A stretch of 64,000 nucleotides of DNA from NCBI RefSeq assembly GCF_001512305.1, contig NZ_LNUT01000005.1:655774-719773 (forward strand), given 5' to 3'. The number at the start of each line of letters is the position of its first letter. Position 1 is the first letter of the stretch. The notes under the pieces were generated by a model. That model searched no databases. It saw only the letters and a list, made by a program, of their open reading frames with translations, and had not been told where the DNA came from. This DNA is from Arthrobacter sp. EPSL27 (GTDB lineage Bacteria > Actinomycetota > Actinomycetes > Actinomycetales > Micrococcaceae). Shown here in pieces: positions 7,513 to 16,408 of this stretch. The position numbers were made by a program, and so were the translations under genes.

Positions 7513-10143
7513 GTGCCGAACCAGAACCTGCGCCGCGATGAAGCCGCAACCCGCTCTGCCCTGATCACCACCCACAGCTATGACGTCACCCTGGACGTCC
7601 GGCAGGCTGCCGATCCGGACGTCGCCGGCTACCCGAGCCGCAGCGTGATCACCTTCTCCGCTGCCCGCCCCGGCGCCTCCACGTTTCTGGACTTCATCGG
7701 CAGCGACGTGCACAGCGTCGTCCTCAACGGCGCGGACCTTCCGGTGGCCGACGTCGTGGACGGCGCCCGGATCCGGCTGGACAACCTCCAGGCGGAGAAC
7801 CAGGTGACTGTGATGGCCACGGCGCGGTACAGCACATCCGGGGAAGGCATGCACCGCTTCTTCGACCCGGCCGACGGCCAGTGCTACCTCTACACCCAAT
7901 ACGAGCCCGCGGACGCGCGCCGGGTGTTCGCCAACTTCGAACAGCCGGACCTCAAGGCAGAATTCACCTTCCATGTGCTGGCACCGTCCGCGTGGCAGGT
8001 CTCCTCCAACGGAACCGAAACCCGGCGGACGCCGCTGACGGACCGGCCGGGCACCAGTTGCTGGGACTTCGCCCCCACCCGGCGGATGTCCACGTACATC
8101 ACCACCGTCCTGGCGGGCCCGTACTTCAAGGCCGAGGATTCCTGGTGCGGAACGCTCGACGACGGCACCACCCTGGAGGTGCCGCTGGCGCTGTACTGCC
8201 GTGCCTCGATGGCGCCGTCCTTTGACACCGCCGCACTGATGGACCTCACCAAGAACGGCCTGGACTTCTTCAACCGCCTCTTTGACTTCCCGTACCCGTG
8301 GGGCAAGTACGAGCAGGCCTTCGTGCCGGAATACAACCTCGGCGCCATGGAGAACCCCGGCCTCGTGACGTTCACGGAAAGCTACGTCTTCACCTCCCGG
8401 GCGGCCGACTCCCAGTACCAGGCCCGAGCGAACACGCTGCTGCACGAGATGGCGCACATGTGGTTCGGCGACCTGGTCACCATGCAGTGGTGGGACGACC
8501 TGTGGCTGAAGGAGTCCTTCGCGGACTACATGGGAACCCTCGGCGTGGACCGCACCACGGCCTGGGACACCGCCTGGGTGAATTTTGCCAACAACCGCAA
8601 GGCCTGGGCCTACGTGCAGGACCAGCTGCCCACCACGCACCCGATCGTCGCCGACATCCCCGACCTGGAAGCTGCCAAGCAGAACTTCGACGGCATCACC
8701 TACGCCAAGGGCGCCTCGGTGCTCAAACAGCTGGTGGCCTACGTGGGCTTCGACGCGTTCATCGACGGGTCGCGCCGGTACTTCAAAGAGCACGCCTACG
8801 GCAACACCACCCTGGCTGACCTGCTGGCCGCGCTCAGCACCGCCTCGGGCCGGGACCTCGCGGACTGGGCCCGCCAGTGGCTGCAGACCTCCGGCATCTC
8901 CACCCTCACGGCCGGGATCGAGGAGCACGACGGCGTGCTGGGCACCGTGACCCTGCACCAGGACGCCGAGGATCCGACGACGGGCCGGCAGGAGCCGCGG
9001 CCGCACCGGCTGCGCATCGGCCTGTACGACCTGGACGAGGCCGGGGCCCTGGTCCGCACCGGGAGCGTCGAAACCGACGTCGCCGGCGCCCGCACCGAGG
9101 TGCCCGCGCTCGCGGGCCGGTCGCGGCCCGCCCTGCTGCTGGTCAACGACGAGGACCTCAGCTACGCCAAGGTCCGGCTGGACCCGCAGTCCGAAGCGAC
9201 GGTCCGCAGCTCGCTCGGCGCGCTCACTGATCCGATGGCCCGGGCCCTGTGCTGGACCGCGCTGTGGGACTCGGCCCGGGACGCCGCCACTCCGGCATCC
9301 CTGTACGTCGACGCCGTCGAGCGCTTCGGCCCCGCCGAATCCGGGATCGGCGTGCTGCTGGCCGTCCTGGGCAACGCGTCCACGGCGATCGAACGTTACG
9401 TGCCGGCGGCCACCCGGCCGGCCGCGCGCCGCGGTTTCCTGTCCTTCGCCGCCGACCAGCTGCAGCGGGCCGTACCGGGTTCAGACCAGCAGCTGGCTTG
9501 GGCCCGCACGGTGGCCGCGGCCAGCCGGTACGACGGCAGCGAACTGGACCTGCTCCGCGGCATCCTTGACGGCAGCACGGTCATCGAGGGTCTCTCCGTC
9601 GACGCCGAGCTGCGCTGGAACTTCTGGCACGCCGTGGCGGCCCACGGCGAAGCCACCGCGGAACAGCTCGAGACGGAACTGGCCCGGGACAACACCGCAG
9701 CCGGCAGGGCGGGGCACGCCACCGCCCTCGCGGCCCGGCCCGACGCCGGCGTTAAAGAGGCCGCCTGGCAGGAGGCGGTGCACGGCACCTCGCTGTCCAA
9801 CCAGCTGCTGAGCGCCACAATCGCGGGTTTCAACACGGCCCCGGCAGCCCAGCTGCGCGGCTTCATTGACCGGTACTTTGCGTGCCTGGAGGAGGTGTGG
9901 GCCGGGCGCAGCATTGAAATCGCCAGCCGGATCGTCCGCGGGCTCTACCCGACGGGGCAGGATCTGGACGGGCAGGATCCGGACGGGCAGGGGTCGGGAG
10001 CCACGCCGGACACCCACCCCGTGATTGTCCAAACGGACGCATGGCTTGCCGCGCACCCGGAGGCACCGCGCGCGCTGCGCCGCATCATCATCGAACAGCG
10101 CAGCCACCTGCACCGCGCCCTCACCGCGCAGGCCGCCGGCTAA
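7513..10143 (+). CDS. pepN: Aminopeptidase N (M1 zinc metallopeptidase)
   Basis: Cytoplasmic aminopeptidase of 876 residues that removes N-terminal residues from peptides. The exopeptidase motif GAMEN is at 277-281 and the zinc site HEMAH at 311-315 with the third ligand Glu334, giving HExxH-X18-E. The C-terminal ERAP1-like helical domain follows. Near residue 817 there is a short linker of about three repeated Gly-Gln-Asp units (GQDLDGQDPDGQ), encoded by near-identical 15-nt repeats at about 9955-10000; such repeats can vary in copy number. The GTG start at 7513 lies 4 nt after yeiH. Full length for the actinobacterial PepN family. Confidence 0.96.
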   Translation: MPNQNLRRDEAATRSALITTHSYDVTLDVRQAADPDVAGYPSRSVITFSAARPGASTFLDFIGSDVHSVVLNGADLPVADVVDGARIRLDNLQAENQVTVMATARYSTSGEGMHRFFDPADGQCYLYTQYEPADARRVFANFEQPDLKAEFTFHVLAPSAWQVSSNGTETRRTPLTDRPGTSCWDFAPTRRMSTYITTVLAGPYFKAEDSWCGTLDDGTTLEVPLALYCRASMAPSFDTAALMDLTKNGLDFFNRLFDFPYPWGKYEQAFVPEYNLGAMENPGLVTFTESYVFTSRAADSQYQARANTLLHEMAHMWFGDLVTMQWWDDLWLKESFADYMGTLGVDRTTAWDTAWVNFANNRKAWAYVQDQLPTTHPIVADIPDLEAAKQNFDGITYAKGASVLKQLVAYVGFDAFIDGSRRYFKEHAYGNTTLADLLAALSTASGRDLADWARQWLQTSGISTLTAGIEEHDGVLGTVTLHQDAEDPTTGRQEPRPHRLRIGLYDLDEAGALVRTGSVETDVAGARTEVPALAGRSRPALLLVNDEDLSYAKVRLDPQSEATVRSSLGALTDPMARALCWTALWDSARDAATPASLYVDAVERFGPAESGIGVLLAVLGNASTAIERYVPAATRPAARRGFLSFAADQLQRAVPGSDQQLAWARTVAAASRYDGSELDLLRGILDGSTVIEGLSVDAELRWNFWHAVAAHGEATAEQLETELARDNTAAGRAGHATALAARPDAGVKEAAWQEAVHGTSLSNQLLSATIAGFNTAPAAQLRGFIDRYFACLEEVWAGRSIEIASRIVRGLYPTGQDLDGQDPDGQGSGATPDTHPVIVQTDAWLAAHPEAPRALRRIIIEQRSHLHRALTAQAAG

Positions 10144-10152
10144 TCCGACGAG

Positions 10153-10170
10153 CTCCCGGAGGTACGGGAG
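10153..10170. terminator. Short hairpin between convergent pepN and lipoate ligase genes
   Basis: CTCCCG-GAGGTA-CGGGAG forms a 6-bp stem with a 6-nt loop in the 36-nt gap. No T-run follows, so termination is only probable. Confidence 0.4.
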
Positions 10171-10179
10171 GGCCGGGCC

Positions 10180-11286
10180 TTACGGGACGCGGTGCAGCCA
10201 CTCCGGCGTGCCGAACTTGGCTTCCACCCGCTGCTGCGCGGCGGCGAGGTCCGCGTCGGTGAGTTCCGACGGTGTTGCCGAGTAGCGTTCCGCAAAGACG
10301 TCCATCATGGCCGCGACAATCTCCGCCCGCGCCAGTCCGGTCTGCCGGCGGAGCGGGTCCACCCGCTTCTTGGCGCTCCGGGTGCCCTTGTCGGAGAGCT
10401 TCTCCTTGCCGATCCGCAGGACCTCCACCATCTTGTCTGCGTCGATGTCGTAGCTCATGGTGACGTGGTGCAGCATGCCGCCGTTCGCGAGCCGCTTCTG
10501 CGCCGCTCCCCCGATCTTCCCCTGCTCAGTGGCGATGTCGTTGAGCGGCACGTAGAAGGCGCTGACGCCGATCTTCTCGAGCGCCGCCATCACCCAGGCG
10601 TCGAGGAAGCCGTAGGAGTCGGCGAAACTGATGCCGTCCACCAGGGTCTGCGGCAGGTACAGCGAATAGGTGATGCAGTTGCCCGCCTCCATGAACATGG
10701 CTCCCCCGCCGCTGATGCGGCGGACCACGCTGATGCCGTGGCGCTCGACGCCGGCCGGATCCAGTTCGTTCCGGACGGACTGGAAGCTGCCGATCACCAC
10801 GGACGGTTCCTCCCAGTCCCAGAAACGCAGCGTCGGGTTGCGGCGGCCCGCGCCCACCTCCTCGGTGAGGACTTCGTCGAGGGCCACGTTGATGTGGGTG
10901 GGCAGCACGGAGGGCGCGATGATGTCCCACTGGTGGTCGGCCCAGGCGGTCGCTTTGGCTAGGGCACGGCGGACGGTAACGGCCACGGCGTCGGCGGAGA
11001 ATCCAAAGAGCACCGCATCGGTGGGCAGGGCCGCCGCCACAGCGGCGGAGATGTCCGCGGCGGAGGACTCGGCGGGGAGGCCGGTGAGCGCCTGGTTGAT
11101 CGCCGGCAGCGCCTCGTCCGGCTCCAGGAAGAAGTCCCCGCTGAGCGAGACGTTCGCGAGGACCCCGCCGGCGATGTCGAAATCGGCCACCACGAGTTTG
11201 CCCCCGGGAACCTTGTACTCCCCGTGGCGGCGGGTCCCGCCGTCGTCAGCGCTGCTGGGGCCGGGCACGATGTTCAGGGAAGTCAT
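10180..11286 (-). CDS. Lipoate-protein ligase A family, accessory domain at the N terminus
   Basis: Protein of 368 residues. Residues about 125-330 form the biotin/lipoate ligase catalytic domain: RRISGGGAM at 189-197 (lipoyl-AMP loop) and the essential Lys257 in GKIGGAAQKR. Residues 1-115 (HGEYKVPGGKLVVADFD, LSGDFFLEPDE) resemble the small accessory domain that is C-terminal in E. coli LplA, so the domain order is swapped. It probably attaches scavenged lipoate to E2 or GcvH. It lies downstream of the rpmE2 terminator and is convergent with pepN. Specificity for lipoate rather than octanoate is inferred. Confidence 0.87.
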   Translation of the reverse strand: MTSLNIVPGPSSADDGGTRRHGEYKVPGGKLVVADFDIAGGVLANVSLSGDFFLEPDEALPAINQALTGLPAESSAADISAAVAAALPTDAVLFGFSADAVAVTVRRALAKATAWADHQWDIIAPSVLPTHINVALDEVLTEEVGAGRRNPTLRFWDWEEPSVVIGSFQSVRNELDPAGVERHGISVVRRISGGGAMFMEAGNCITYSLYLPQTLVDGISFADSYGFLDAWVMAALEKIGVSAFYVPLNDIATEQGKIGGAAQKRLANGGMLHHVTMSYDIDADKMVEVLRIGKEKLSDKGTRSAKKRVDPLRRQTGLARAEIVAAMMDVFAERYSATPSELTDADLAAAQQRVEAKFGTPEWLHRVP

Positions 11287-11352
11287 GCCGTTAATCCTGC
11301 CACGCGGCGCACGGCACTACAGACACAGGGACACTACGGACGCCAGGACGCA

Positions 11353-11384
11353 AAAAGCCCGCACCGTTGCCGGTGCGGGCTTTT
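11353..11384 (-). terminator. Intrinsic terminator downstream of rpmE2
   Basis: AGCCCGCACCG / CGGTGCGGGCT makes an 11-bp perfect stem with a TTGC loop, flanked by A4 on one side and T4 on the other. This is the most canonical Rho-independent terminator in the window. It lies 22 nt after the rpmE2 stop and separates it from the lipoate ligase gene. Confidence 0.9.
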
Positions 11385-11405
11385 ACAAGACCTTGGGGAG
11401 AAGTA

Positions 11406-11663
11406 TTACTTCTTGCCGCCGAAGCCCTTGAAGCGAGCGTTGAAGCGCTCGACGCGGCCTGCGGAGTCCATGATGCGCTGCTTGCCCGTGTAGAACGGGT
11501 GGGACTCGGAGGAGATTTCGACGTCGATGACCGGGTAGGTGTTTCCGTCTTCCCACTCGATGGTCTTCTTGGAAGACACGGTGGACTTGGTCAGGAACTT
11601 GACGCCGGAAGCCAGGTCGTTGAAAACAACAGCTTCGTACTTCGGGTGGGTATCAGACTTCAT
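11406..11663 (-). CDS. rpmE2: 50S ribosomal protein L31 type B (zinc-independent paralog)
   Basis: Protein of 85 residues, [16 protein letters not shown] to [13 protein letters not shown], matching L31 type B throughout. It contains no cysteine, so it is the C-minus paralog that replaces zinc-binding L31 when zinc is scarce. The ATG at 11663 is chosen over an in-frame upstream ATG at 11681 because family members start MK-D-HP. AAAGG lies about 8 nt upstream. No convincing Zur site was seen in the leader, although this paralog is commonly Zur-controlled. Confidence 0.96.
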   Translation of the reverse strand: MKSDTHPKYEAVVFNDLASGVKFLTKSTVSSKKTIEWEDGNTYPVIDVEISSESHPFYTGKQRIMDSAGRVERFNARFKGFGGKK

Positions 11664-11752
11664 AATGGGACCTTTGTTCACGCAACTGGATTTTGCCAGC
11701 TGCCAGGTATGAATGGGATGGCCGGCGGAAGTGACCGGACGGCCAGCTATCC

Positions 11753-11758
11753 ATCATA
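11753..11758 (-). promoter_or_regulatory. Likely -10 element of rpmE2
   Basis: TATGAT on the minus strand, about 90 bp upstream of the rpmE2 start, in the gap before the methyltransferase gene. The -35 match is poor. Confidence 0.4.
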
Positions 11759-11841
11759 GCCGATCGCCGCCGGGCTGACGAACGCCCGCCGGCCCTGCCG
11801 GAGCATCCTTGCCGCACGTCAGCGGCGCCCCGGCGGTCCGG

Positions 11842-12651
11842 TCAGTCCCTGGACCGCAGCTCCCAGAATGCGACGGCGGACGCCGCCGCGACGTTGAGCG
11901 AGTCCACGCCGGCGCGCATGGGGATCTTGACGGCGAGATCGACGGCGGCCAGGGTGGCGTCGCTCATCCCGGCGCCCTCGGTGCCGAGGACCAGGGCCAG
12001 TTTGTCCGGCCGGCGGGCCGCCAGGTCATCGACGTCGACGGCGTCGCCGGTGAGCTCCAGCGCCGCGACGGTGAAACCGTGGTCCTGCAGCACCCGCAGG
12101 TCCCCCGGCCAGTCCTCCAGCCGGGCCCACGGCACCTGGAACACCGTTCCCATGCTCACCCGGACACTGCGGCGGTACAGCGGGTCCCCGCAGCGCGGGG
12201 ACACCAGGACGGCGTCGATCCCCAGCGCGGCGGCGGAACGGAAGATCGCGCCGACGTTGGTGTGGTCCACGATGTCCTCCAGGACGGCCACCCGCCGTGC
12301 GCCCGCGAGGAGTTCCGGCAGCGGCACCGGTGCCGGACGCTGCATCGCGGCCATGGCGCCGCGGTGGAGGTGGAACCCGGTGATGGCCTCCAGGAGCGCG
12401 GCGGAGCCGATATAGGCGGGCACATCCGGGTACTGCTCGAAGACGTCCGCGAGGTCCTCGACCCACTTCTCGGCGAGGAAGAAGGAACGCGGCCGGTGTC
12501 CCGCGGCGAGGGCGCGGCGGAGCACCCGGGAGGACTCGGCGATGTACATGCCCTCGACGGGCTCCCGGAGCTTGCGCAGGTGCACATCCGTGAGCTGCGT
12601 GTAGTCCGAGACGCGCGGGTCGTCGGCGGAGTCGAGGTGGTGGAAGGTCAC
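11842..12651 (-). CDS. TrmH/SpoU-family RNA 2'-O-methyltransferase
   Basis: Protein of 269 residues that should methylate a ribose 2'-OH of rRNA or tRNA using SAM. The N-terminal substrate-binding part has VEGMYIAESSRVLRRALAAG. The SPOUT core has the three motifs VLEDIVDHTNVGAIFRSAAALG, LALVLGTEGAGMSD and IPMRAGVDSLNVAAASAVAFWE, with the trefoil-knot SAM-binding loops. The GTG start is 25 nt downstream of the TSUP gene stop, in a probable three-gene operon with the ABC ATPase. The target nucleotide cannot be told from sequence. Confidence 0.93.
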   Translation of the reverse strand: MTFHHLDSADDPRVSDYTQLTDVHLRKLREPVEGMYIAESSRVLRRALAAGHRPRSFFLAEKWVEDLADVFEQYPDVPAYIGSAALLEAITGFHLHRGAMAAMQRPAPVPLPELLAGARRVAVLEDIVDHTNVGAIFRSAAALGIDAVLVSPRCGDPLYRRSVRVSMGTVFQVPWARLEDWPGDLRVLQDHGFTVAALELTGDAVDVDDLAARRPDKLALVLGTEGAGMSDATLAAVDLAVKIPMRAGVDSLNVAAASAVAFWELRSRD

Positions 12652-12676
12652 TGGCGGGCCGTTTCAGTCGGGAGGA

Positions 12677-13462
12677 TCACTGGAAGAGGTTCGCGACCAT
12701 AAACCCGAGGGCAACGAGGCCCAGGACGAAAATCACGCCGCGCAGGACCACCGGGGACAGCTTGCGCCCCACCTTGGACCCGATCACGCCGCCAATCAGC
12801 GAGCTGACGGCGATCAGGCCCACGACGGTCCAGTCGATCCGGCCGAAGGCGAACAGCAGGTACGAGGCTGCGGCCACCACGTTGACGCCCAGGACCAGGA
12901 TGTTCTTCATGGCGTTGGCGTTCTGGATGGTGCCTGTCATAAAGACGCCGAGGATGCCGACCAGCAAGATGCCCTGGGCGGCGACGAAGTATCCGCCGTA
13001 CACGCCGGCGAGGTATACGAGGACCACCAGGAGCACGCCATGGCTGCGGTCGCGGATGGCGTGTTCGGGGTTCTGTTCCCGGTTCCGGACCCACTGCTGC
13101 AGCCGGGGCTGGAACGCCACCATCAGCAGCGCCAGCACAATCAGCACAGGGGCGGCGTAGTGGAAGACCTGTTCCGGCAGGTGCAGCAGCAGGTAAGCCC
13201 CGGTGATGCCGCCCAGCAGCGAGGCGGGGAGCAGCTTCAGCAGCTGCCCGCCGCGTCCGGTGAGTTCCTTGCGGTAACCCCAGGCGCCCGCGGCGTTACC
13301 GGCAACCAGGCCCATCGCGTTGCTGATGGAGGCGGTGACGGGTGCGTAGCCCAGGGCGATCAGCACCGGGAAGGTCACCAGGGTGCCGGAACCCACCACA
13401 CTGTTGATGGTTCCGGCCCAGAGCCCGGCGAAGAAAATGAAGACGCTGTTAAGGTACTCCAC
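12677..13462 (-). CDS. TauE/SafE (TSUP) family membrane permease
   Basis: Protein of 261 residues with about eight hydrophobic helices and the two TSUP repeat motifs: GTINSVVGSGTLVTFPVLIALGY in the N-terminal half and GVYGGYFVAAQGILLVGILG in the C-terminal half. Family members export sulfite, sulfoacetate or related anions. The GTG start is 18 nt after the preceding ABC ATPase gene, so cotranscription is likely. The substrate is unassigned. Confidence 0.92.
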   Translation of the reverse strand: MEYLNSVFIFFAGLWAGTINSVVGSGTLVTFPVLIALGYAPVTASISNAMGLVAGNAAGAWGYRKELTGRGGQLLKLLPASLLGGITGAYLLLHLPEQVFHYAAPVLIVLALLMVAFQPRLQQWVRNREQNPEHAIRDRSHGVLLVVLVYLAGVYGGYFVAAQGILLVGILGVFMTGTIQNANAMKNILVLGVNVVAAASYLLFAFGRIDWTVVGLIAVSSLIGGVIGSKVGRKLSPVVLRGVIFVLGLVALGFMVANLFQ

Positions 13463-13480
13463 GCGCGGTCAGAGGCCCGC

Positions 13481-14266
13481 TCAGCGGCGGGCGGTGGCCG
13501 TGTACCGGCCGGCGGTGACACTGACGTCCAGCGGCATGCCGAACGTTTCGCTCAGGTTTTCCGCGGTGAGGACGCTGTCGATCGGGCCCTGGGCCACCAC
13601 GCCGCCGTCACGCATCAGCAGGGCGTGCGTAAAGCCCGGCGGGACTTCTTCGAGGTGGTGGGTCACCAGCACAATGACCGGGGCGTCCTCGTCACGCGCC
13701 AGGGCGCTCAGCCGGTAGACCAGGTCCTCGCGGCCGGCCAGGTCCAGCCCGGCGCCGGGCTCGTCCAGGAGCAGCAGCTCCGGATCCGTCATCAGGGCCC
13801 GGGCGATCTGGACGCGCTTGCGCTCCCCCTCCGAGAGGGAGGAGAACGGCCGGTTGAGCAGCGGGCCCATGCCCCATTCGTTCAGCAGGGCGAAGGCGCG
13901 GCGTTCGTCGTCCTTCTCGTAGCCCTCGCGCCACCGGCCGGTGACGCCGTAGGCGGCGGTCACGACGACGTTGAGGACCTTTTCCTGCTCCGGGATCTGG
14001 TTGGCCAGGGCAGCGGAGGACAGGCCGATCCGGGGCCGGAGTTCAAAGACGTCGACGGCGCCGAGGATCTCCTCGAGGACACCGGCCATGCCGCTGGTGG
14101 GGTGGATGCGTGCCGCGGCGATCTGCAGCAGTGTGGTCTTGCCGGCGCCGTTGGGGCCAAGGATCACCCAGCGTTCGCCTTCCCGGACCTGCCAGTCGAC
14201 CTTGTCCAGGAGGGTTTTTGCCCCACGGACAACGCTGACGGCGGCCAATTCAAGAACATCACTCAT
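13481..14266 (-). CDS. ABC transporter ATP-binding protein, stand-alone
   Basis: Single nucleotide-binding domain of 261 residues: Walker A GPNGAGKTT, Q-loop region LANQIPEQ, signature LSEGERKRV, Walker B LLLLDEPGAGLD and switch His in VTHHLEEVP. No transmembrane partner is adjacent; the next gene is a TSUP permease, which is not a normal ABC partner. The ATG at 14266 lacks a clear Shine-Dalgarno. A GTG 12 nt upstream (14278) is an alternative. The longer in-frame extension to 14434 overlaps the divergent serB promoter and is rejected. It resembles iron- or molybdate-type ATPases of unknown function found alone in actinobacteria. Confidence 0.88.
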   Translation of the reverse strand: MSDVLELAAVSVVRGAKTLLDKVDWQVREGERWVILGPNGAGKTTLLQIAAARIHPTSGMAGVLEEILGAVDVFELRPRIGLSSAALANQIPEQEKVLNVVVTAAYGVTGRWREGYEKDDERRAFALLNEWGMGPLLNRPFSSLSEGERKRVQIARALMTDPELLLLDEPGAGLDLAGREDLVYRLSALARDEDAPVIVLVTHHLEEVPPGFTHALLMRDGGVVAQGPIDSVLTAENLSETFGMPLDVSVTAGRYTATARR

Positions 14267-14419
14267 AGGAGTAGACACTAGGACATAAAAGCGGACGACT
14301 GATAACCGGAACGCCGGGCCTGAACTGCTCTCCCACCTGCGGCGCGCCTGCGGCGCGGCGTCCGGCCGCCGGCGCGTCACCGGTGCGCAACGAATTCGGG
14401 CCCTCCTTCGCGCGATCGC

Positions 14420-14425
14420 TAGGAT
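14420..14425 (+). promoter_or_regulatory. -10 hexamer of a probable leaderless serB transcript
   Basis: TAGGAT lies 7 nt before the serB ATG, with no Shine-Dalgarno in between. Transcription should begin at or one base before the start codon. Confidence 0.55.
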
Positions 14426-14432
14426 TGCAGGC

Positions 14433-15338
14433 ATGAACCTGTTCGTGACCGCAGTCAGCTATGCCCCGAAACTGACCGCTCCGGAGGTGCAGCGGCTCCG
14501 TACGGTGCTTGCCGCCTCCGGTGTGGCTCTGGAGGAGGGAACCACCACCGGAGACACCCGGTTCGAGGTCTACACGGCGGACGGCAGCTTCGCCCCTGCC
14601 GCCGGCCCCGGCCAGGAGGCTGCGCTGGCCGGACTGCGCCGGGCCGTTGCGGCCGCCGGACCTGCCGGCGGGGACCTGGCGATCGTCCCCGCGTCGCTGC
14701 GCCGCGCGCAGCGGAAGTTCCTCATCATGGACGTGGACTCCACGCTGATCCAGCAGGAGGTCATTGAACTGCTTGCCGCCTATGCCGGCAAGAAAGAGGA
14801 AGTTACGGCCGTGACGGAGGCGGCCATGCGCGGCGAGTTGGACTTCGCCCAGAGCCTGCACGCCCGGGTGGCGGTGCTCGCCGGGCTGCCGGCCGACGTC
14901 GTTGATTCCGTCCGCGCCGAGGTCAGGCTGAGCCTCGGAGCCGCTGAGCTTGTGGCCGCCTTCCAGGCTGCCGGGCACGTGGTGGCCGTGGTGTCCGGCG
15001 GCTTCAACCAGATCCTCGGCCCCATCGCGGAGGACCTGGGGCTGGACTACTGGATCGCCAATGAGCTCGAAATCGTTGACGGGGCGCTGACTGGGAAGGT
15101 GATCGGCGACGTCGTCGACAGGGCAGCGAAGGAACGGTATCTGCGCGCCTGGGCGGCCAAGGAAGGCATTCCGATGGAGCACACCATTGCCGTAGGCGAC
15201 GGTGCCAACGACCTGGACATGCTGGGCGCCGCGGGCATCGGGGTGGCGTTTAACGCCAAACCGGCGGTCCGGGCCGCAGCCGACGCCGCGGTGAACCTGC
15301 CGTACCTGGACGCCGTGCGGCACATCGCCGGCGTCTGA
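14433..15338 (+). CDS. serB: Phosphoserine phosphatase
   Basis: HAD-family enzyme of 301 residues catalysing the last step of serine biosynthesis. The N-terminal 90 residues form a small ACT-like regulatory domain. The catalytic core has motif I DVDST (nucleophile Asp100, acid/base Asp102), motif II VSGGFNQIL, the conserved Lys in the DVVDRAAKERYL region, and motif III GDGANDLDML. Length and architecture fit two-domain actinobacterial SerB. The start is supported by an upstream -10 hexamer rather than a ribosome site. A strong terminator follows. Confidence 0.95.
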   Translation: MNLFVTAVSYAPKLTAPEVQRLRTVLAASGVALEEGTTTGDTRFEVYTADGSFAPAAGPGQEAALAGLRRAVAAAGPAGGDLAIVPASLRRAQRKFLIMDVDSTLIQQEVIELLAAYAGKKEEVTAVTEAAMRGELDFAQSLHARVAVLAGLPADVVDSVRAEVRLSLGAAELVAAFQAAGHVVAVVSGGFNQILGPIAEDLGLDYWIANELEIVDGALTGKVIGDVVDRAAKERYLRAWAAKEGIPMEHTIAVGDGANDLDMLGAAGIGVAFNAKPAVRAAADAAVNLPYLDAVRHIAGV

Positions 15339-15384
15339 CGTGCACTCAACACCGTATTAGAGACCGGCAGCGGCCGGGTAAACG

Positions 15385-15412
15385 GAAGGCCGGGGCAGCC
15401 GCCCCGGCCTTC
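15385..15412. terminator. Bidirectional terminator between serB and an SDR gene
   Basis: GAAGGCCGGGGC-AGCC-GCCCCGGCCTTC is a perfect 12-bp stem with a 4-nt loop, followed on the plus strand by TTT. It lies between convergent genes and can serve both. Confidence 0.85.
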
Positions 15413-15454
15413 TTTCGTATCCGATCCCCGGGTTTCCCCTGGATCCGCGGGTGC

Positions 15455-16207
15455 CTAGTTGGCGCCCTTGGTGAAGTAGTCGGATCCGCCGACGTACTCG
15501 GTGTGGCCGGTCTCGACGTCGGCGGTGGCCATCTTGGCGACCTCAGCGGCGAACTCCGTCACGGAGTACAGCTTCCCGGCCTCGGCGCGGCGCGCCTCGA
15601 TGGCACCCGGGTTGGAGCGGTCCAGCAGGGTGGCCGTGACCGTGCCCTCGATCATGTCGCCGGAGACGACAACGAGGGAGATGCCCTTGGCGGCCAGGTC
15701 CGGCACGAGTTCGCGCAGTGCGTCCTCGCCGGCGCGCTTGCTGCGGGCAACGGGCTCGTAGTTCTCCATGGTGGGAACAGAGTTGATGAAGTGGGCCTGG
15801 TGGCTGGTTACGAAGACAACCCGCGATCCCTCGGCCATCAGCGGCACGGCGGCGTTGAGCATGTTCACCTGCGCGTCGCGGTTGAGCTTGAGGGCGTAGC
15901 CCTCCTCCATGCCGGATTCCATTCCACCGGATGCGTTGAGGACCAGGACATCGAGCGAGCCGAAGTTCTCCATGGCGGCGCTGGCCAGGGCCTGCACGCC
16001 TTCCTGGGTGGTGAGGTCCGCGCCGACGGCGGCAGCGCGGCCGCCGGCCGCCTCGATCTCCGCGACCACCTTGTTGGCGCGCGGCGCCTTCTGGCGGTAG
16101 TTCACGACGACGGCAGCACCCTCGGCGGCCAGGAGCTTGGCGACTTCAGCACCAATGCCCCTCGATGAACCGGTGACGATCGCGGTCTTGTTATCCAGCA
16201 GTCCCAT
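15455..16207 (-). CDS. SDR family oxidoreductase with atypical active site
   Basis: Protein of 250 residues with a Rossmann fold: TGSSRGIG (12-19) for NAD(P) binding and NASG in place of NNAG. Ser135 (VTSHQAH) fits the catalytic Ser. The next Tyr, Tyr150, is followed by EPVARSK so that Lys157 is at +7; the canonical YxxxK is absent. The family may use a shifted lysine, or may have lost or changed dehydrogenase activity. The ATG at 16207 has AAAGGAG 6 nt upstream. The substrate is unknown. Convergent with serB. Confidence 0.9.
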   Translation of the reverse strand: MGLLDNKTAIVTGSSRGIGAEVAKLLAAEGAAVVVNYRQKAPRANKVVAEIEAAGGRAAAVGADLTTQEGVQALASAAMENFGSLDVLVLNASGGMESGMEEGYALKLNRDAQVNMLNAAVPLMAEGSRVVFVTSHQAHFINSVPTMENYEPVARSKRAGEDALRELVPDLAAKGISLVVVSGDMIEGTVTATLLDRSNPGAIEARRAEAGKLYSVTEFAAEVAKMATADVETGHTEYVGGSDYFTKGAN

Positions 16208-16351
16208 ACGAGCTCCTTTGTTCCAAACGTCCAAAAACGGTGGGTCTGCACTCAATCATGCCAGCGGCCCCGGTGTTTTCAGTTGTCCGGGTCCCACAAA
16301 GAAGCTGCGGCAGGCTGTTACGGAACCGCCCCCGGGCGTAGGCTCACGCGC

Positions 16352-16393
16352 ATGGGATGCCGGCCGCAGGGCGCCGGGGGGTTCCGTGCCTGA
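16352..16393 (+). other. Possible leaderless 13-codon mini-ORF upstream of the DUF5655 gene
   Basis: TAGGCT (16339-16344) is followed after 7 nt by an ATG that opens a 13-codon frame (MGCRPQGAGGFRA) ending TGA at 16391-16393. This stop is 15 nt before the GTG of the next gene. It could be a translated leader or simply an untranslated region. There is no comparative evidence available here. Confidence 0.25.
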
Positions 16394-16408
16394 GGAAGTG
16401 AGCGGAGA

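Noticed and set aside
14267..14434. N-terminal extension of the ABC ATPase to 14434
   Set aside because: It would cover the serB promoter and add basic, non-conserved sequence. Starts at 14266 or 14278 fit the family.
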